This document shows, in pieces, positions 61,078 to 64,000 of a stretch of DNA of 64,000 nucleotides. Source of the stretch: Arboricoccus pini. Lineage in GTDB: Bacteria; Pseudomonadota; Alphaproteobacteria; Geminicoccales; Geminicoccaceae. Every line of letters starts with the position of its first letter. Within the stretch, counting starts at the first letter, position 1. Made by a program: the position numbers and the translations under genes. The stretch covers positions 1-64,000 of the forward strand of contig NZ_FYEH01000017.1 of the NCBI RefSeq assembly GCF_900187945.1. The letters run 5' to 3'. The notes under the pieces were generated by a model. It worked only from the letters and a program-made list of their open reading frames with translations, ran no database searches and was not told the origin of the DNA.

Positions 61078-62595
61078 ATGCAGGGGCTGGCAGACGACGT
61101 GATCCTCGAGATCCGCGACGTGTCCAAGCGGTTTGGACCTGTGGTCGCGATCAAAAACATGCAGCTGAAGGTTCGCGCCGGGCGCGTACATACCATTCTG
61201 GGCGAAAACGGGGCTGGCAAGTCGACCCTGATGAAGATCCTGGCCGGCGTCCATCAGCCAAGCGGCGGCACGATCAGCCTGGCAGGCCGACCATACACGC
61301 CAGCCAATCCGCAGGATGCTGCCCGAGCCGGCCTGACCATCGTCTTCCAAGAGCTCAGCCTCTGCAGCAACCTGACCGTTGCCGAGAATATCCTGGCGAC
61401 ACGCGAGCCCACGACCGCAGGCTTCATCAACGAAAAGGCGCTGGTGCGGACGGCAGCATCATTGGTCGAGGACCTCAAGCTCCCGGTCCGCGTCACCGAC
61501 CAAGTGGGCGATCTCTCGATGGCGCAGCGCCAACTGGTCGAGATCGCCAAGGGGCTGAGCATCGAGGCCAAGGTCGTCATCCTCGACGAGCCCACCTCCT
61601 CTCTCAGCGACAGCGAGGCCGAGATCCTCTTTGAGATCATCGCCAAACTGAAGGCAAGGAACGTCGCCGTCATCTATATCTCGCACCGCATGGAAGAGAT
61701 CATGCGGCTGAGCGATGACATCACGGTCGTGCGCGATGGCAGCTATATCACCACCAAGGACAAGACCGAGACCACGATCGACGAACTGATCGCGCTGATG
61801 GTCGGTCGTGATCTCGATGAAATCTACCCGCCGCGCGAGGTGCCAGCCCCGCCTGCCAGCACGAAACCCGTGTTGGAGATCAAGGGCCTCACCCGCCAAG
61901 GCGAGTTCGAGGACGTTCATTTCGCGGTCCGGCCAGGCGAGATCTTGGGCTTTTTCGGCCTGATCGGCTCCGGCCGCTCGGAAATCATGAATACCCTCTT
62001 TGGCATGCGCAAGCCGAGCTCGGGGACGATCGCGATCGACGGCCGGGAGGTCTCGATCAATTCCGCGGCCGAGGCGATCGATCTCGGGATTGGCTTCGTT
62101 ACCGAGAACCGCAAGGAAGAGGGCCTGGTTCTTTCCCACAGCGTCGAGGTGAATATCTCGATGGTGGCCCTGGATGACTATGCCAACCGGCTGGGCTTCT
62201 TGAAGCGGCAGGCCGAGCGGCAGGATGCGCAGGGCGGCGTCGATCGCCTTGCCATCAAGACGGCCTCGCTCGAGACGGTGGCCGGTACGCTCTCGGGCGG
62301 CAATCAGCAGAAGATCGTGATTGCTAAATGGCTTCTGACCCAGGCCAAGATCCTGATCCTGGACGAGCCGACGCGTGGCGTCGATGTCGGCGCCAAATTC
62401 GAGATCTACAAGATCATCCGCCAACTGGCGGCCGACGGGGCTGCCATCCTCCTGGTCTCCTCCGAACTTCCCGAAGTCATCGGCATGAGTGACCGCGCGG
62501 TCATCATGAGCGAAGGCCGCCAGACCGCCACGGTATCGGGCGATGAAATGACCCCGGAAAAAATCATGAGCTACGCTACGGGATTTGCACAATGA
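61078..62595 (+). CDS. Ribose-type ABC ATPase with two nucleotide domains (RbsA-like)
   Basis: 505 aa with two tandem ABC modules. The first has Walker A GENGAGKST (42-50), signature LSMAQRQLVEIAKGL and LDEPTSSLSD. The second has the degenerate Walker A GLIGSGRSE usual in RbsA, with signature LSGGNQQKIVIAKWL and LDEPTRGVDVG. The EIYPPREVP linker precedes the second module. It starts 112 bp after the binding-protein stop and overlaps the permease gene by ATGA. Confidence 0.92.
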   Translation: MQGLADDVILEIRDVSKRFGPVVAIKNMQLKVRAGRVHTILGENGAGKSTLMKILAGVHQPSGGTISLAGRPYTPANPQDAARAGLTIVFQELSLCSNLTVAENILATREPTTAGFINEKALVRTAASLVEDLKLPVRVTDQVGDLSMAQRQLVEIAKGLSIEAKVVILDEPTSSLSDSEAEILFEIIAKLKARNVAVIYISHRMEEIMRLSDDITVVRDGSYITTKDKTETTIDELIALMVGRDLDEIYPPREVPAPPASTKPVLEIKGLTRQGEFEDVHFAVRPGEILGFFGLIGSGRSEIMNTLFGMRKPSSGTIAIDGREVSINSAAEAIDLGIGFVTENRKEEGLVLSHSVEVNISMVALDDYANRLGFLKRQAERQDAQGGVDRLAIKTASLETVAGTLSGGNQQKIVIAKWLLTQAKILILDEPTRGVDVGAKFEIYKIIRQLAADGAAILLVSSELPEVIGMSDRAVIMSEGRQTATVSGDEMTPEKIMSYATGFAQ

Positions 62596-63554
62596 TGAAG
62601 ATGATGGAGAACAACCCCGCCTTGGCTCGGGCGGTCAGGCAATATAGCGGCATCTTCATATCGCTCATCGTGCTCTGCGTGATCTTTTCCACCATGAGCC
62701 CGCGTTTCATGTCGGTGGCGAATTTCCTCAACGTGCTGCAGCAGGTTGCGGTCATCGCCATCGCCGCGTTCGGCATGACATGGGTCATCCTTCTGGGCGA
62801 GATCGACCTGTCGATCGGCTCCATCATCGCCGTGGCCGGCATGGTGGCGGCACAGTGTTTTGCCTTCGGGATCGGCTTTGCGCCGACGTTCCTCCTTACG
62901 CTCGCCTCAGGCGCCATTCTGGGCCTGGCCAACGGTGTCCTTACGGCGAAGTTCTTCCTGCCCTCTTTCATCGTCACGGTGGCGACGATGGGCATCTATC
63001 GCGGTCTGGTCAGCCTGCCGACCAACGGTGCTCCCGCCATGATCATGGAGCCCACCTGGACGGCGATCGGTACCAAGAGCTTTCTTGGCCTGCCGATTGT
63101 CATCTGGTTCGTGGCCGTCCTGTTCCTCTTCAACCATATCCTCTTGAGCAAGACCAAGTTCGGCCGGCGCGTCTATCTGACCGGCGGCAACCGCGAGGCA
63201 GCGCTTTATTCCGGCATCAAGGTTGACCGGCTGAAGATCATCATCTTCATGATCTCAGGCGTGATGTCGGCGATCAGCGGCATCCTCCTCTCCTCACGCC
63301 TCTTCTCGGCCCAGACCAACGCCGGAATGAGCTACGAACTCGATGCCATCGCGGCGGCCGTTCTGGGAGGCACAAGCCTGGCCGGCGGTGTCGGCACGAT
63401 GATTGGCACCATCATCGGTGCGCTCATCATCGGCGTGCTCAATAATGGCATGAACATGCTCTCGGTCCCTTATTTTTATCAGCTGATCGTCAAGGGGCTT
63501 GTCATTCTAGTGGCAGTTTATCTAGACGCCCGCTCGAAGCGTGCCAAAAAATAA
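62592..63554 (+). CDS. Ribose-type ABC permease (RbsC-like)
   Basis: 320 aa with eight to ten helices. Typical stretches are TWVILLGEIDLSIGSIIAVA, the FGRRVYLTGGNREAALYSGI loop and AAVLGGTSLAGGVGTMIGTI. Two copies should form the pore for the RbsA-like ATPase. The start overlaps the ATPase stop. A GC hairpin follows 3 bp after its stop. Confidence 0.92.
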   Translation: MMKMMENNPALARAVRQYSGIFISLIVLCVIFSTMSPRFMSVANFLNVLQQVAVIAIAAFGMTWVILLGEIDLSIGSIIAVAGMVAAQCFAFGIGFAPTFLLTLASGAILGLANGVLTAKFFLPSFIVTVATMGIYRGLVSLPTNGAPAMIMEPTWTAIGTKSFLGLPIVIWFVAVLFLFNHILLSKTKFGRRVYLTGGNREAALYSGIKVDRLKIIIFMISGVMSAISGILLSSRLFSAQTNAGMSYELDAIAAAVLGGTSLAGGVGTMIGTIIGALIIGVLNNGMNMLSVPYFYQLIVKGLVILVAVYLDARSKRAKK

Positions 63555-63557
63555 GAC

Positions 63558-63571
63558 GCCTCCAGGGAGGC
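63558..63571 (+). terminator. Hairpin after the permease gene
   Basis: GCCTCC-AG-GGAGGC is a 6-bp GC stem 4 bp after the permease stop. The loop is short and there is no T-run, so termination would be partial; the LacI gene follows 85 bp later. Confidence 0.35.
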
Positions 63572-63656
63572 CGACAATATTTCGCCTGACAACGACAAAC
63601 CATCCATCGGGCTTCTTCATCATATCGGATCAATAATCAGGAGCGAGGCATAGATA

Positions 63657-64000
63657 TTGTCAGATAGACCGATAAAAACGATGGAAGATTTCGCCGAGTT
63701 TGTCGGGCTGTCCCGCCCGACCGTTTCAAAATATTTCAATAATCCGACGTCCGTTCGCCGCAGGACACGCAGCCTCATTGAGGTCGCGCTCAAGGAAAGC
63801 GGCTTCCGGCCCAACATGTTCGCTGTCAATCTCAATCGCCGGTACAGTAATATCATCGGGATCATCATCCCCAACTCGACCGATCCCTTCTACATGGCGT
63901 TGACGCGGCACGTCGAACTCATCGCCGACAAAGCGGGTTTCCTGACCTTCGTGCTTTCCTCGGACGGTAATGCCGAACTGGAGGCGCGGGCGATCAATAC
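63657..64000 (+). CDS. LacI family regulator, C-terminus beyond window
   Basis: 114 codons are visible. TTG 63657 follows GAGG by 8 bases and gives the usual short leader before the HTH; ATG 63681 would cut the HTH short. The HTH reads MEDFAEFVGLSRPTVSKYFN, with the hinge region RRTRSLIEVALKESGFRPNM next. The start of the periplasmic-binding-like effector domain is IIGIIIPNSTDPFYMALTRH. It probably regulates the RbsBAC-type operon just upstream. Confidence 0.88.
   Translation, partial: MSDRPIKTMEDFAEFVGLSRPTVSKYFNNPTSVRRRTRSLIEVALKESGFRPNMFAVNLNRRYSNIIGIIIPNSTDPFYMALTRHVELIADKAGFLTFVLSSDGNAELEARAIN

Noticed and set aside
1-64000. tRNA, rRNA, CRISPR arrays and insertion sequences
   Set aside because: Looked for tRNA T-loop motifs, spaced identical repeats and transposase-like frames; none was convincing.

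Overview
The window is GC-rich alphaproteobacterial DNA. I infer an order near Rhodospirillales/Acetobacterales from the pairing of a RepA of the 'plasmid encoded RepA' type with ParA/ParB, from the many LysR regulators, and from the ABC and amidohydrolase gene content. It contains a complete replication/partition region, so it most likely lies on a plasmid or chromid rather than the main chromosome. I saw no tRNA, rRNA, CRISPR array or intact insertion sequence.

Layout. 1-9.4 kb: a partial unknown gene, an RTX-tailed glycoside hydrolase, a GNAT acetyltransferase, a D-threonine-aldolase/DSD1-like PLP enzyme with a YjiE-like LysR regulator, a D-tartrate dehydratase (tarD), and a divergent LysR/DHA2 drug-exporter pair. 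9.6-12.6 kb: a type Va autotransporter. 13.2-23.4 kb: one minus-strand operon led by an RpiR regulator, with an ABC importer whose two permeases are fused into one protein, an amidohydrolase, an aldehyde dehydrogenase and a gluconate-dehydrogenase-like GMC flavoprotein plus its subunit 3. 23.9-30.2 kb: the replicon core, namely repA, a six-copy iteron array, three copies of a GAAAATGCATTTTC palindrome (candidate parS), parB, parA and a Phd/VapC toxin-antitoxin pair. 30.3 kb: a small PAS/chemoreceptor-tip protein.

31.2-44.1 kb is a dense catabolic locus: an NMT1/THI5-like ABC importer (binding protein, ATPase, two permeases), two dihydroorotase/allantoinase-type cyclic amidohydrolases, two TrzA/AtzA-type amidohydrolases, an ornithine cyclodeaminase-like protein, an SDR, and GntR and LysR regulators. 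The genes are joined by repeated 4-bp ATGA overlaps. It looks like a self-contained system for importing and hydrolysing a nitrogen-containing ring compound that I cannot name. It is my best candidate for an undescribed system.

44.2-52.4 kb: two consecutive LysR/medium-chain-dehydrogenase divergent pairs, a 2-keto-3-deoxygluconate permease, an HWE-family sensor kinase and a doubtful small gene. 52.5-59.4 kb: a CUT1-type ABC importer operon ending in a class III aminotransferase, divergent from a ROK regulator. 59.5 kb: a fragment of a second repA-like gene. 60-64 kb: a ribose-type (RbsBAC) importer operon followed by a LacI regulator cut by the window edge.

Overall the window is a replicon core with several uptake-and-catabolism cassettes, each carrying its own regulator. 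Functions come from motifs and family resemblance read by eye; no database search was run.
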